Source: Flavobacteriales bacterium (lineage in GTDB: Bacteria; Bacteroidota; Bacteroidia; Flavobacteriales_F; PHOS-HE28). Taken from it: 64,000 nucleotides of DNA. The notes under the pieces were generated by a model that was not told where the DNA came from, made no database searches, and saw only the letters and a program-made list of their open reading frames with translations. The stretch covers positions 62,001-126,000 of the forward strand of contig JADKAN010000002.1 of NCBI GenBank assembly GCA_016719225.1, in the 5' to 3' direction. Made by a program: the position numbers and the translations under genes. Within the stretch, counting starts at the first letter, position 1, and each line of letters starts with the position of its first letter. Below, piece after piece: positions 17,199-26,330 of this stretch.

Positions 17199-18213
17199 CC
17201 TTCGCCGCCGTTTTGAACACGCGGTCCGCAATTAGCATTTCAGCGATCTGAACAGCATTGGTGGCCGCGCCCTTCCGCAGGTTATCCGCCACCACCCACA
17301 TGTTCAATGTGTTGGGCTGGCTTTCATCGCGGCGCAGGCGGCCCACGAAAACAGCATCCTTACCGTTGGCGTGAAGCGGCATCGGATAAGCGTCCATCGT
17401 AGGGTTGTCCACTAACTCCACACCGGGGGCCTGGCTCAATAACCTGCGCACTTCGGTCATGTCGAAATCGGTCGCGAACTGCACGTTCACCGCTTCACTG
17501 TGGCCGCCGGTAACCGGAACACGCACCGCCGTGGCGGTTACACGGATCGCGGGGTCGAGGATCTTCTTCGTCTCCCACGTCAGCTTCATCTCCTCCTTCG
17601 TGTAGCCGTTATCCAGGAACTCATCACAGCGCGCCAGCACATTCCCGTTGATGGGGTAGGGATACGCGCGTTCGCCTTCCCGTCCGTTGCGTTCATCATC
17701 CAACTGCTTCACGGCCTTCATACCGGTGCCTGTTACGCTCTGGTAGGTGCTCACCACTACGCGCTCCACGGTATATCGGGCGTGCAAAGGAGCTAAGGCC
17801 ATTACAAGTTGGATCGTGCTGCAATTGGGATTCGCGATGATCCCGCCCTTGGAAAAGTCGGTGGAAGAGAGAAGCTTGCCATTGATCTCCGGAACGATCA
17901 ACAACTTGTCCGCGTCCATACGCCAAGCGCTGCTGTTGTCGATCACGATCGTACCCACATCCGCGAACTTCGGGGCCCATTCCAAAGAGGTACCACCACC
18001 TGCGGAAAAAAGAGCGAGATCGGGTCTTTCCTTCACGGCCTCTTCCATGCCGATGACGGATATTTCCTTTCCGTTATAACGAACCGTTCTGCCGATACTG
18101 CCAGCCGTCGCCACGGGGAGTAACGTATCGATCCTGTCCGAAAATCGCTCCTCCAGAACCTTCAACATCACACCGCCCACCATACCGGTGGCGCCAACAA
18201 CTGCAACCTTCAT
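17191..18213 (-). CDS. asd: Aspartate-semialdehyde dehydrogenase
   Basis: The 340-residue enzyme makes L-aspartate-4-semialdehyde from aspartyl phosphate with NADPH, feeding lysine/diaminopimelate, threonine and methionine synthesis. The NADP fold is VAVVGATGMVGG. The nucleophile is C131 (ANPNCSTIQ); R231 and H238 lie in RVPVTGGHSE. It is convergent with lspA (8-bp overlap). Upstream it is divergent from the lamin-tail gene, with a -7 element TAGTTTTG at 18239-18246. Confidence 0.96.
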   Translation of the reverse strand: MKVAVVGATGMVGGVMLKVLEERFSDRIDTLLPVATAGSIGRTVRYNGKEISVIGMEEAVKERPDLALFSAGGGTSLEWAPKFADVGTIVIDNSSAWRMDADKLLIVPEINGKLLSSTDFSKGGIIANPNCSTIQLVMALAPLHARYTVERVVVSTYQSVTGTGMKAVKQLDDERNGREGERAYPYPINGNVLARCDEFLDNGYTKEEMKLTWETKKILDPAIRVTATAVRVPVTGGHSEAVNVQFATDFDMTEVRRLLSQAPGVELVDNPTMDAYPMPLHANGKDAVFVGRLRRDESQPNTLNMWVVADNLRKGAATNAVQIAEMLIADRVFKTAAKVS

Positions 18214-18225
18214 TTGCCTTGTGGA

Positions 18226-18255
18226 TTTGTCGCCTTGCCAAAACTACTACCTTTC
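18226..18255 (+). promoter_or_regulatory. Promoter of the lamin-tail gene (TTTG - 18 bp - TACCTTTC)
   Basis: TTTG at 18226-18229 and TACCTTTC at 18248-18255 are separated by 18 bases, close to the Bacteroidota -33/-7 arrangement. The predicted start leaves a short leader before the ATG at 18273. The first bases overlap the asd leader. Confidence 0.5.
18239..18246 (-). promoter_or_regulatory. -7 element TAGTTTTG of asd
   Basis: It matches TAnnTTTG on the minus strand, 26 bases before the asd ATG at 18213. It lies inside the spacer of the plus-strand promoter for the lamin-tail gene, so the two divergent promoters interleave. Confidence 0.45.
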
Positions 18256-18272
18256 CTTCCTTGACCCTCCTC

Positions 18273-20873
18273 ATGCCACACGCTCTCCATCCCTTTCATC
18301 CGTTCATCGCCGCACTTTTTCTCGGCCTTTCCGCCCAAGCCCAGTTCACTGATGATTTTTCCGACGGCGACTTCACCACGGCTCCGGCATGGAGCGGGGA
18401 TGATGCTCTTTTCACCGTTGCTTCCGGACAATTGCGCTCCAATACGGGAACGCTTTCCGCTGCCGCCACTTACTACCTGAGCACGCCCTCCACACTTGCG
18501 GCCAATGCACAATGGGAGTTCTTCATCAACCTGAAGTTCGCCACTTCGGGCGCTAATTACGTGGACATCTACTTGATGAGCGATGTGCAAAGCCTGGCAA
18601 CACCCGCTAACGGCTACTTCGTACGCCTCGGGGAGACCGCGGACCACGTCACATTGAACAAGATGGTCGGTGGTACGGCCACACTACTGGTTTCCAGTCC
18701 GGACGGCATTGTGAACAGCAGCACTGACAATCCGTTCCGCATCAAGGTGACGCGTGATGCTGCAGACCAATGGACGCTGTTCTACGATGATGGCAACACG
18801 GGGATATTCACCAATGCCGGTGCGGCCACTGATGCTGCTATCACCACGAGTGCCTACTTCGGCATCCGCATCGTTCAAAGCACGGCGGCCTCCGTGGTCA
18901 ACAACCATTATTTCGACGACTTTTCAGCGGGTCCGATCATACTGGACATCACCCCGCCAACCATCGTTTCCGCAACGGTGACGGATGATCAACACGTGGA
19001 CCTGCTTTTCAACGAGCCGGTGGAACAGGCTTCCGCCGAGGACGTCAATAACTACGGCTTGACGCCTACCAACAGTATCGCTATTGCATCGAGGGATGCA
19101 TCCAACCTTGCCTTGGTACACTTCACGCTCGCCTCCGCTATGCAGAACGGCATCACGAACACGCTTGCGGTTAATGGCGTGCAGGACCTCGCAGGCAATG
19201 CCATCGTGAATGGTACGGTCAACTTCACCTACTCCGTAATAGCGCCCGCCCAACCCGGGAACGTGGTGATGAATGAGCTGATGCCGGACCCGGACCCCGC
19301 AGTGGGCTTGCCTGCAGGTGCCGAATACATTGAGCTGTTCAACACCACTACGGACCAGACGTTCGACCTGACCGGATGGAAAATCACCGATGGAAGTACC
19401 ACGGGCACGTTACCAACGGTACAGATCGCGCCAGGCGGCTTTGTGATCCTTGCCAGTACGTCCACGGCGGCCCTGTTCACGGGCTTCGGAACGGTGGTGG
19501 GCGTACCGTCATTCCCTTCACTGAACAATGATGGGGACCCGATGCAACTGTGGGATGCCAACGGCACGACCATCGATGCGGTCACCTATTCCTCAACTTG
19601 GTACAACGACCCGGCGAAAAGCAGCGGGGGCTGGTCCCTGGAAAGGATCGACCCCTTTACGCCTTGCTCCAGCGCCAGCAATTGGACCGCCTCTAGCGGC
19701 GCGCTCGGAGGAACGCCGGGTGCACAGAACAGCGTCTTCGCGATCTTGAACGACACCACGCCACCAACCCTGGCACAGGTATTCGTGATCGACAGCGTTA
19801 CCGTGGACCTCCTGTTCAGCGAAACAATGGACGCCGCTTCGTTGCTGTCGGGTACCTACTTGATCGAGCCAGCGCTCGCCATCACCAACGTGGCAGTGAT
19901 CGCTCCGGACCGGGTGCGCCTCACGTTGGCCGTGGAACTGGTGGAAGGCCAGTTGCAAACGATCACCGTCACCGGTGTGAGCGACTGTCCGGGCAATGCG
20001 ATCGGATCAGGGAATGCGACGACTTTTGCCCAGCCGCAAGCCATCCTGGCAGGCGATGTGGTGATCAACGAGGTCTTGTACGACCCCCGCGGAACGGGCA
20101 GCGATTTCATCGAGCTCTACAACCGTTCGCAGAAGGTGGTCAGCTTGGCCGGGCTGCAATTGGCAAACATCAATGCCGACAAACGGTTGATCACGGCGGA
20201 TGCTTTCCTCCTCCTTCCCGGGCAATATGTGGCCATCGCCACCAACCCGGCAAACGTGCTCACCAATTATCCGCTGGGCCGCGCCGATCGGATGTTGCAG
20301 ATGGCGCTACCGACGTTCAATAATGGAAGTGGCAGGGTGGTCTTCCTCGGCGCGGCCGGTGATACCCTCGACCTGTTCAACTACAACGACGCACTCCAGT
20401 TCGCCCTGCTGAAAAGCGTGGATGGAGTGAGCCTTGAGCGCGTAAACCCGGACCGGCCTACCAGTGATAACAGTAACTGGCACAGCGCGGCGGAGGATGT
20501 CGGTTTCGCCACGCCCGGATATCAAAATTCACAGTTCGCGCCCTCGCCTACCGCCAGTGGTAGCATCTCCATCGATCCCGCCATATTCTCCCCCGACAAC
20601 GATGGCTACCAGGACGTGCTCACCATTGCCTACCAGTTTGATGAGCCGGGTTTTGTGGGGACAATGAAAGTCTTCGACATCGCGGGCCGGGAGGTGCGCA
20701 CGCTTTTAAACAACGAGCTGCTCGGCACCAGTGGTGCAATATCGTGGGATGGCATCATGGACGGCAACGACCTCGCACGGATCGGGCCGTACATCATCTA
20801 CATGGAGGCGTACGACCTGGCGGGCAACGTGGAGAAGTTCAGGAAGTCGGTGGTACTCGCGCACAGACTCTGA
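18273..20873 (+). CDS. Secreted lamin-tail-domain surface protein
   Basis: The 866-residue protein has a signal peptide (MPHALHPFHPFIAALFLGLSAQAQ). Order: a jelly-roll region starting TDDFSDGDF; an Ig-like segment (DITPPTIVSATVTDDQHVDL); a lamin-tail domain (VVMNELMPDPDP..EYIELFN..FDLTGWKITDG); a second Ig-like segment (DTTPPTLAQVFVIDSVTVD); a second lamin-tail domain (VVINEVLYDPRGTGSDFIEL); and a C-terminal FlgD-like beta domain (IDPAIFSPDNDGYQDVLTI..GREVRTLLN). The start at 18273 is chosen because an in-frame upstream ATG at 18219 precedes the promoter. The C-terminus resembles the sorting/FlgD-Ig class, so T9SS export is likely. The role of these proteins is unknown. Confidence 0.85.
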   Translation: MPHALHPFHPFIAALFLGLSAQAQFTDDFSDGDFTTAPAWSGDDALFTVASGQLRSNTGTLSAAATYYLSTPSTLAANAQWEFFINLKFATSGANYVDIYLMSDVQSLATPANGYFVRLGETADHVTLNKMVGGTATLLVSSPDGIVNSSTDNPFRIKVTRDAADQWTLFYDDGNTGIFTNAGAATDAAITTSAYFGIRIVQSTAASVVNNHYFDDFSAGPIILDITPPTIVSATVTDDQHVDLLFNEPVEQASAEDVNNYGLTPTNSIAIASRDASNLALVHFTLASAMQNGITNTLAVNGVQDLAGNAIVNGTVNFTYSVIAPAQPGNVVMNELMPDPDPAVGLPAGAEYIELFNTTTDQTFDLTGWKITDGSTTGTLPTVQIAPGGFVILASTSTAALFTGFGTVVGVPSFPSLNNDGDPMQLWDANGTTIDAVTYSSTWYNDPAKSSGGWSLERIDPFTPCSSASNWTASSGALGGTPGAQNSVFAILNDTTPPTLAQVFVIDSVTVDLLFSETMDAASLLSGTYLIEPALAITNVAVIAPDRVRLTLAVELVEGQLQTITVTGVSDCPGNAIGSGNATTFAQPQAILAGDVVINEVLYDPRGTGSDFIELYNRSQKVVSLAGLQLANINADKRLITADAFLLLPGQYVAIATNPANVLTNYPLGRADRMLQMALPTFNNGSGRVVFLGAAGDTLDLFNYNDALQFALLKSVDGVSLERVNPDRPTSDNSNWHSAAEDVGFATPGYQNSQFAPSPTASGSISIDPAIFSPDNDGYQDVLTIAYQFDEPGFVGTMKVFDIAGREVRTLLNNELLGTSGAISWDGIMDGNDLARIGPYIIYMEAYDLAGNVEKFRKSVVLAHRL

Positions 20874-20903
20874 GCTTTTACAGCAACGACGCGGTAAAGA
20901 GGT

Positions 20904-21010
20904 TGTTAGTTGTTCGTCCGATACGTATCGGACGTCAGTTGTCCGGCTTCAATTCACCCTTCAGGAAAGGCGCTACTCCATCGTCGCGCCTGACAACAGA
21001 CAACTGACAA
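20904..21010. repeat. Intergenic inverted-repeat block around an 18-bp palindrome
   Basis: Between two convergent genes lies the perfect palindrome GTCCGATACGTATCGGAC (20916-20933). It is flanked by related TTGTTAGTTGT (20904-20914) and, inverted, TGACAACAGACAACTGACAA (20991-21010). It has the look of a dispersed intergenic element and may also end transcription from both sides. No transposase is present. Confidence 0.55.
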
Positions 21011-21023
21011 TAGCACAATCGGC

Positions 21024-22382
21024 TCAGCCAGCGTACGACCGTTCAACCCGCTTCATCGGCTCCTTCTCGAAGTGCTTGGGATCCTTCACCTTGGTCGGGT
21101 GCGTGGCGTGGTACTCGAACTCATCGCGGAAGTGGCGGATGGCCGCGGCCACGGGCCATGCCGCGGCGTCGCCGAAGGGGCAGATAGTGTTCCCCTCGAT
21201 GCGGCGCTGAACGTCCCACAGCAGGTCGATATCGTCGGTACGGGCGAGACCATGCTCGAAGCGGTAGAGGATCTTTTCCATCCAGCCGGTGCCCTCGCGG
21301 CAGGGACTGCACTGGCCACAGCTTTCGTGATGGTAGAAGCGCGAGTGGTTCCACGTACTGCGTACGATGCAGGCCGTGTCGTTGAAGACGTAGAAGCCGC
21401 CTGAGCCAAGCATGCTGCCGGTCTGGAAGCCACCGTCGCTGAGGCTTTCGTAGGTCATCAGGCGCGTCTCGAACTTCGCCGTGCGGAAGAGTAGCTCCGC
21501 AGGCAGGATCGGTACGGAGCTCCCCCCGGGGATGCAGGCCTTCAACGGCCTTCCACCACTTACGCCGCCGCAGTATTCATCGCTGTTAAGGAACTCCTCA
21601 ACCGGAACGCCGAGCTCGATCTCATAAACGCCTGGCTTATTAATATGCCCGCCCGCGCTGATAAGCTTGGTGCCGGTGCTCCTTCCGACGCCGATCTTGG
21701 CATACTCCTCGCCGCCGTCATTCACGATGGGGACCACCGCGCAGATCGTCTCCACGTTGTTCACAACCGTTGGCCGGCCGTAGAGACCTTTCACCGCAGG
21801 GAAGGGTGGTTTGATACGTGGGTTGCCCCGCTTGCCTTCAAGGCTTTCCAGCAATGCGGTTTCTTCTCCACAGATGTAGGCGCCTGCGCCGGTGTGTACG
21901 TGCACATCCAAGTCGAAGCCGCTGCCAAGGATATTCTTCCCGAGCCAGCCGGCAGCATATGCCTCTGCGATGGCCTGCTCCAGGATCCGAGCAACGTAGA
22001 AATATTCACCGCGGATGTAGATGTACGAAGTGTTCGCGCCCATGGCGAAGCAGCTCGGGATGATCCCCTCGATCAAGAGGTGGGGTATCTTCTCCATCAA
22101 GTATCTGTCCTTGAAGGTGCCCGGCTCGCTTTCGTCCGCGTTCACCACCAAATAACGGGGTACGCCCTCGGGCTTGGCCAGAAAGCTCCACTTCATTCCC
22201 GTGGGGAAGCCGGCACCGCCGCGGCCACGCAGTCCGCTCTTTTTCACTTCTTCCAACACCGCCTCCGGCGACATGGACTTCAGCGCTTTCTCCACGCTAC
22301 GGTAACCACCGTTGGCGCGATAGGCCTCAAGTCCGCGGATCCCTGGCTTGTCAATATGCTCTAAGAGAAGTTTGCGGGACAT
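21024..22382 (-). CDS. nuoF: NADH-quinone oxidoreductase subunit F
   Basis: The 452-residue subunit binds NADH, FMN and the N3 4Fe-4S cluster. GRGGAGFPTG (53-62) is the nucleotide loop; C355, C358 and C361 (CGQCSPCREG) with C401 (NTICPFG) are the cluster ligands. The start is placed at 22382 (MSRKLLLEH), the usual N-terminus of Bacteroidota NuoF; a longer in-frame reading from 22544 would translate the intergenic repeat. It is the last gene of nuoABCDEF; the next gene downstream is convergent, so nuoG does not follow. Confidence 0.96.
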   Translation of the reverse strand: MSRKLLLEHIDKPGIRGLEAYRANGGYRSVEKALKSMSPEAVLEEVKKSGLRGRGGAGFPTGMKWSFLAKPEGVPRYLVVNADESEPGTFKDRYLMEKIPHLLIEGIIPSCFAMGANTSYIYIRGEYFYVARILEQAIAEAYAAGWLGKNILGSGFDLDVHVHTGAGAYICGEETALLESLEGKRGNPRIKPPFPAVKGLYGRPTVVNNVETICAVVPIVNDGGEEYAKIGVGRSTGTKLISAGGHINKPGVYEIELGVPVEEFLNSDEYCGGVSGGRPLKACIPGGSSVPILPAELLFRTAKFETRLMTYESLSDGGFQTGSMLGSGGFYVFNDTACIVRSTWNHSRFYHHESCGQCSPCREGTGWMEKILYRFEHGLARTDDIDLLWDVQRRIEGNTICPFGDAAAWPVAAAIRHFRDEFEYHATHPTKVKDPKHFEKEPMKRVERSYAG

Positions 22383-22394
22383 CAGAGAGTAGGG

Positions 22395-22417
22395 TTTTTC
22401 ACCACAGAGGCACAGAG
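22395..22417. repeat. Copy of dispersed repeat beginning TTTTTCACCACAGAGG
   Basis: These 23 bases between nuoE and nuoF are identical to 62008-62030 between accB and accC. The unit extends with a further CACAGAG-like step. No inverted partner arm is evident here. It lies inside the nuo transcript. Confidence 0.7.
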
Positions 22418-22548
22418 GCACAGAGAGGTTTGTACCGCGGAAAATGCATCGGAGAGGACACGCACTGACCTGACTTCGGCAAGTGTGAGCTGCGTATTTA
22501 CACCTCCCATTGTAGTCTGACAATCGTGGACCGAAAAATGACAACTGC

Positions 22549-23106
22549 TCATCGGTCCGTGTAGTTATCGCGCTCGGGTTGCATGCGCAGCTTTTCGATC
22601 AGATCATCCACCTTCTCAGGTGTGAGGTGCTCATGGTACTTGGCGCCGCACTGCAACATCGGCGCGGTTCCACAGCTGCCCAGGCATTCCACGGTCTTCA
22701 AGGAGAAAAGGCCGTCCTCCGTGGTGCCGCCGGGTTTGATGCCGAGCCGCTTTTCGATGTGCGCCACCACATCGTCCGCACCACGCAACATGCACGGCAC
22801 GGTGTGGCAGACCTCCAACACGTGCTTGCCCATGGGGTGCAGGTTGTACATGCTGTAGAATGTGGCCACTTCGTAGACCTCGATGTACTGGATCTGGAGC
22901 AGTTTCGCCACGGCGTCCATCGCGGGCACGCTGAGCCAACCCTTGTTCTCCGTTTGCGCGATGTGCAGGAGGGGCAGCATGGCGCTCTTGGAGTGGTCCG
23001 CAGGATAGCGTCCAATTATGGTGCGGCATTCCGCGAGGGCCTCTTCCGTGAAGATGAAAGGCGCTACGCCTTCGGTGGCGTTATGTGGTCTGTTGGCGTG
23101 TTCCAT
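22549..23106 (-). CDS. nuoE: NADH-quinone oxidoreductase subunit E
   Basis: The 185-residue thioredoxin-fold subunit of the NADH module binds the N1a 2Fe-2S cluster through C100, C105, C141 and C145 (CHTVPC and CLGSCG). Its ATG overlaps the nuoD stop by one base, implying coupled translation. A 166-bp gap carrying a dispersed repeat separates it from nuoF. Confidence 0.95.
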   Translation of the reverse strand: MEHANRPHNATEGVAPFIFTEEALAECRTIIGRYPADHSKSAMLPLLHIAQTENKGWLSVPAMDAVAKLLQIQYIEVYEVATFYSMYNLHPMGKHVLEVCHTVPCMLRGADDVVAHIEKRLGIKPGGTTEDGLFSLKTVECLGSCGTAPMLQCGAKYHEHLTPEKVDDLIEKLRMQPERDNYTDR

Positions 23107-24344
23107 CAGGCGTCGAGTTCACCGGCGATCACGTTCATGCTGCTCATGGTGAGGATGGCATCGCTGAGCATGCCACCCTTGATGATCTCCGGGTAGGCTT
23201 GGTAATAGATGAAGCAGGGGCGGCGGAAATGCACGCGGAACGGCGCACGCCCGCCGTCGCTTACGACGTAGTAGCCGAGTTCGCCGTTGCCGCCTTCCAC
23301 ACAGTGGTAGACTTCGCCTACGGGTACTTCCACCTCACCCATCACTATCTTGAAGTGGTAGATCAAGGCCTCCATGTCGTTGTAAACCTCCTGTTTCGGC
23401 GGCAATACCCAGTGGGGCACGTCTGCGTGGTAGGTGGTCTTATCGGTCATTTTGTCCAGCTTCTCCAGCGCTTGGCGGACGATGGAGATGCTCTGGCGCA
23501 TTTCCTCCTGCCGGACCGTGAAGCGGTCGTAGACATCGCCGCTCTTCCCGATGGGGATCTTGAAGTCGAAATCCTCGTAACTGCTGTAGGGGTCGGCCAC
23601 GCGCACGTCGTAATCCACACCGGCAGCCCGGAGATTAGGCCCCGTGAATCCATAGGCCAAGGCACGTTCGGCGGAGATGGGTCCACAGTTGATGCAACGG
23701 TCCATGAAGACGCGGTTGCGGACCAGCAGCTTGTCGAACTCGACCAGCGCGGCGGGCAATTCCTTGATGATGGCACGGGTGCGTTCCCAAGCGAGATCGC
23801 TGAAATTCCGTTCGAAACCACCGATACGGCCCATGTTGGTGGTGAGGCGTGCGCCGCAGATCTCTTCGTAGATCTCGTAGATACGCTCCCGCCACTGGTA
23901 GTAATAAAGGAACGGCGTTGTAGCACCGGCATCCTGGCTGATGATCGTATTGCAGATGATATGGTCCGTGATCCGCGACAGCTCCATGATGATCACGCGC
24001 ATGTACTCCACACGCTTGGGCAGGTCGATCCCGAGCAGTTTTTCCACCGCCATGTGCCAGCCCATGTTGTTGATGGGCGCACTGCAGTAGTTCATCCGGT
24101 CGGTGAGGGTGGGGATCTGGTAGAAAGGCCTGCGCTCACAGATCTTCTCAAAGGCCCGATGGATGTAACCGATGGTCTGCTCCGTTTCAAGGATGATCTC
24201 CCCGTCCAGCGTGAGCACGTTCTGGAAGATGCCGTGCGTGGCGGGGTGCGTAGGGCCGAGATTGAGCGTGGTGAGCTCGTTGAGATTGCCGCCAGCGGCA
24301 AAGTCATCCTTCCACATATCCACGGGTGCTTTATGCTCGCTCAT
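23106..24344 (-). CDS. nuoD: NADH-quinone oxidoreductase subunit D
   Basis: The 412-residue 49-kDa subunit helps form the quinone site. NLGPTHPATHG near residue 28 and the ELSRITDHI and GRIGGFERNF regions are typical. The start is at 24344 (MSEHKAPVDMW); the frame is open further upstream but only as antisense-like sequence inside nuoC. ATGA overlap with the nuoC stop (24341-24344) supports the choice. NuoC and NuoD are separate here, not fused. Confidence 0.96.
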   Translation of the reverse strand: MSEHKAPVDMWKDDFAAGGNLNELTTLNLGPTHPATHGIFQNVLTLDGEIILETEQTIGYIHRAFEKICERRPFYQIPTLTDRMNYCSAPINNMGWHMAVEKLLGIDLPKRVEYMRVIIMELSRITDHIICNTIISQDAGATTPFLYYYQWRERIYEIYEEICGARLTTNMGRIGGFERNFSDLAWERTRAIIKELPAALVEFDKLLVRNRVFMDRCINCGPISAERALAYGFTGPNLRAAGVDYDVRVADPYSSYEDFDFKIPIGKSGDVYDRFTVRQEEMRQSISIVRQALEKLDKMTDKTTYHADVPHWVLPPKQEVYNDMEALIYHFKIVMGEVEVPVGEVYHCVEGGNGELGYYVVSDGGRAPFRVHFRRPCFIYYQAYPEIIKGGMLSDAILTMSSMNVIAGELDA

Positions 24345-24853
24345 CGTCCGAAGAAGGTGTCGTTCTTGTCCTCGCGCGTGGGGTCCTCCAGCGGATAATC
24401 CTTGCGCATGGGGAATGCGGGGAAGTCCTCCATGTTGAGGATGCGTTTCAGGTTCGGGTGGCCGGTAAAGTGGAGCCCGAAGAAGTCGTAAGCTTCGCGT
24501 TCCATCCAGTTCGCCGTTGGCCAGAGGTCGGTCGCGGTGGGTAGTGTGGCGTCCTTCATAGAGACGAAGGTTTTCACGCGGATACGATGCCCATTGCGCA
24601 TGCTGTGCAGGAAATACACAGCGCCCAGCTCCAGTTCCAACCCCGGGAAGTGCATGCCGCACAGTGAAGTAAGGAAGTTGAAGTCGAGTTCGTCGCGAAG
24701 GAGCGAGAGCACCTCGTGGATCTTCTCCTTCGGCACCACATAGACCATGGTGTCATAGAGGCGCTCGTGAGTGACGGCATCCGCGCCGAACCGCTCGATG
24801 AGCCGGTCGGTGGTGAGCTGGTCACGTTCTGTTTTTATGGTGAATGCTGGCAC
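24341..24853 (-). CDS. nuoC: NADH-quinone oxidoreductase subunit C
   Basis: The 170-residue 30-kDa subunit of the peripheral arm carries the family signature around ATDLWPTANWMEREAYDFFG and GHPNLKRILNMEDF. It ends in FPMRKDYPLE. It overlaps nuoD by four bases and starts three bases after the nuoB stop. Confidence 0.95.
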   Translation of the reverse strand: MPAFTIKTERDQLTTDRLIERFGADAVTHERLYDTMVYVVPKEKIHEVLSLLRDELDFNFLTSLCGMHFPGLELELGAVYFLHSMRNGHRIRVKTFVSMKDATLPTATDLWPTANWMEREAYDFFGLHFTGHPNLKRILNMEDFPAFPMRKDYPLEDPTREDKNDTFFGR

Positions 24854-24856
24854 GGC

Positions 24857-25474
24857 TCAGTCGATCTTGTACTTGGTGAGCAGGTCCTCGTATTCCTTGC
24901 TGTAGCGGCGGCGGAGGCTTTCGTTCTGGGCGAGTTCCTGGATCTTCAGGATGCCATCGATCACTTGCTCAGGGCGGGGCGGGCAACCGGGGATGTAGAC
25001 GTCCACGGGGATCACACGGTCAATGCCTTGGAGCACGCTGTAGCTGTCGAAAATGCCCCCACTGCTGGCGCAGGCGCCCATGCTTAACACCCATTTCGGC
25101 TCGGCCATCTGGGTGTAGACCTCGCGGAGCACCGGCCCCATTTTTTTCGCGATGGTGCCCATCACCATCAGCAGGTCGCTTTGGCGGGGGCTGAAGCTTA
25201 AGCGTTCCATGCCGAAGCGGCTGAGGTCGTAGTGCGAGCTCATGGTGCTCATGAACTCGATACCGCAGCAACTGGTAGCGAAGGGCAACGGCCAGAGGCT
25301 GTTCTTGCGTGCCAGGCCGATCACCTTGTCCGCGTTGGTGGCGAAGAAACCCGTGCCGGCGTGCCCGGGAGGCGCATCCACAAAGGTGGGCTTCTCCCGC
25401 TTGGGGACCTGTTCGATCTGTTCTTTTTTGTCGCTCATTGTTGTTGCGTCTTCGATGGGATGCGGGCGTGACAT
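24857..25474 (-). CDS. nuoB: NADH-quinone oxidoreductase subunit B
   Basis: The 205-residue subunit binds the N2 4Fe-4S cluster next to the quinone. The ligands are C69 and C70 (FATSCCGIEF), C135 (MGACASSGG) and C164 (IPGCPPRPE). The ATG at 25474 has AGGGG upstream; MSDKKE at 25438 is an equally plausible start and would give 193 residues, nearer the usual length. Confidence 0.95.
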   Translation of the reverse strand: MSRPHPIEDATTMSDKKEQIEQVPKREKPTFVDAPPGHAGTGFFATNADKVIGLARKNSLWPLPFATSCCGIEFMSTMSSHYDLSRFGMERLSFSPRQSDLLMVMGTIAKKMGPVLREVYTQMAEPKWVLSMGACASSGGIFDSYSVLQGIDRVIPVDVYIPGCPPRPEQVIDGILKIQELAQNESLRRRYSKEYEDLLTKYKID

Positions 25475-25483
25475 TTCACGCCC

Positions 25484-25846
25484 CTATTCCCATTTCAGGG
25501 CGCCTTTCTTGACCACATAGAAAAAACCCGCCAACACAAAGCCGATGAACACCAGCATCTCAACGAAGCCGAACAAGCCCAATGCCTTGAAATTCACCGC
25601 CCAAGGGTAGAGGAAGATGATCTCCACGTCGAAGATCACGAAGAGTATGGCGATCAGGAAGTACTTCACCGAGAAAGGTGCGCGGGCGTTGCCCGTCTGC
25701 TCGATCCCGCACTCGAAGCTCTCGTCCTTTTGCTTGCCGGAACGCTTGGGACCGGCCCACGCCGCTGCTCCCAAAGCCACGCCCACGAAGCCGGCGGCAA
25801 TGAGGAACTGGAGGATCACCGGGAAGTAGTCGTGAGGGGAGCTCAT
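25484..25846 (-). CDS. nuoA: NADH-quinone oxidoreductase subunit A
   Basis: The 120-residue membrane subunit has three hydrophobic helices and the loop motif KQKDESFECGIEQTGNARAPFSVKYFLIAILFVIFDVEI. It is the first gene of the nuo operon. A -7 element TACCTTTG (25894-25901, minus strand) lies 47 bases upstream. Confidence 0.95.
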   Translation of the reverse strand: MSSPHDYFPVILQFLIAAGFVGVALGAAAWAGPKRSGKQKDESFECGIEQTGNARAPFSVKYFLIAILFVIFDVEIIFLYPWAVNFKALGLFGFVEMLVFIGFVLAGFFYVVKKGALKWE

Positions 25847-26330
25847 GTGTCCTTGAAATTCCGTGCGAACCTACGGGTGCGCGGTCGTTCGTGCAAAGGT
25901 AACGGTCAGGGCTTGGTTTCTCGGATTCACCGTCATCCTATGTTCTCAGGTACATACCTCCTCCCGTGAAGCACGAAGGAGGTTTCCAATTTCTTATTTC
26001 CGCTCCGGGACTCCCTCTTGCGCTCGTATGCCACAGCGGACCAATAAGCAACAACTAGGATGGTATATGGAGTATGGCAAAGCCCATTGATCAGCCGTTT
26101 AGCATCGGGACCGACCACCGGTTAAGAGCGGAGGCAAAATTTCATATTGGATATGACCTCATCGGGTCAGGCGGGATCTTACCGCCCCACTACGTGCATC
26201 AGCGTGGAAGGCACATAAAGGGACTTACGCGGTGGGTCGGAAATGCGATCCCACCAGCGCGGTGCAACAAAGCAGGACCGTGAAGAGGTAACGTTTTGAC
26301 CGGCTGTTCAGCCAGTTGGGGTCGCAGTGT
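25847..26330. other. 484-bp gap without recognisable gene
   Basis: It lies between nuoA and a small membrane-protein gene. Apart from the nuo -7 element, two stem-loops can be drawn: 25956-25983 (ACCTCCT/AGGAGGT with an inner CGTG/CACG) and 26231-26255 (GGTGGG-TCG / CGA-T-CCCACC). Short open frames exist on the plus strand, but none has a recognisable protein or a good start. An unannotated small RNA or a decayed gene is possible; nothing further can be supported. Confidence 0.5.
25894..25901 (-). promoter_or_regulatory. -7 element TACCTTTG of the nuoABCDEF operon
   Basis: It is an exact TAnnTTTG match on the minus strand, giving a leader of roughly 40 bases before the nuoA ATG. No standard -33 box was found. 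Confidence 0.45.

Noticed and set aside
24345..24662. Upstream extension of nuoD by 106 codons
   Set aside because: The extra part lies within nuoC in another frame, has no NuoD similarity, and the ATGA overlap marks the real start at 24344.
25847..26330. A tRNA or structured RNA in the gap
   Set aside because: Two stem-loops can be drawn, but no cloverleaf, no tRNA T-loop sequence and no known riboswitch pattern was found.
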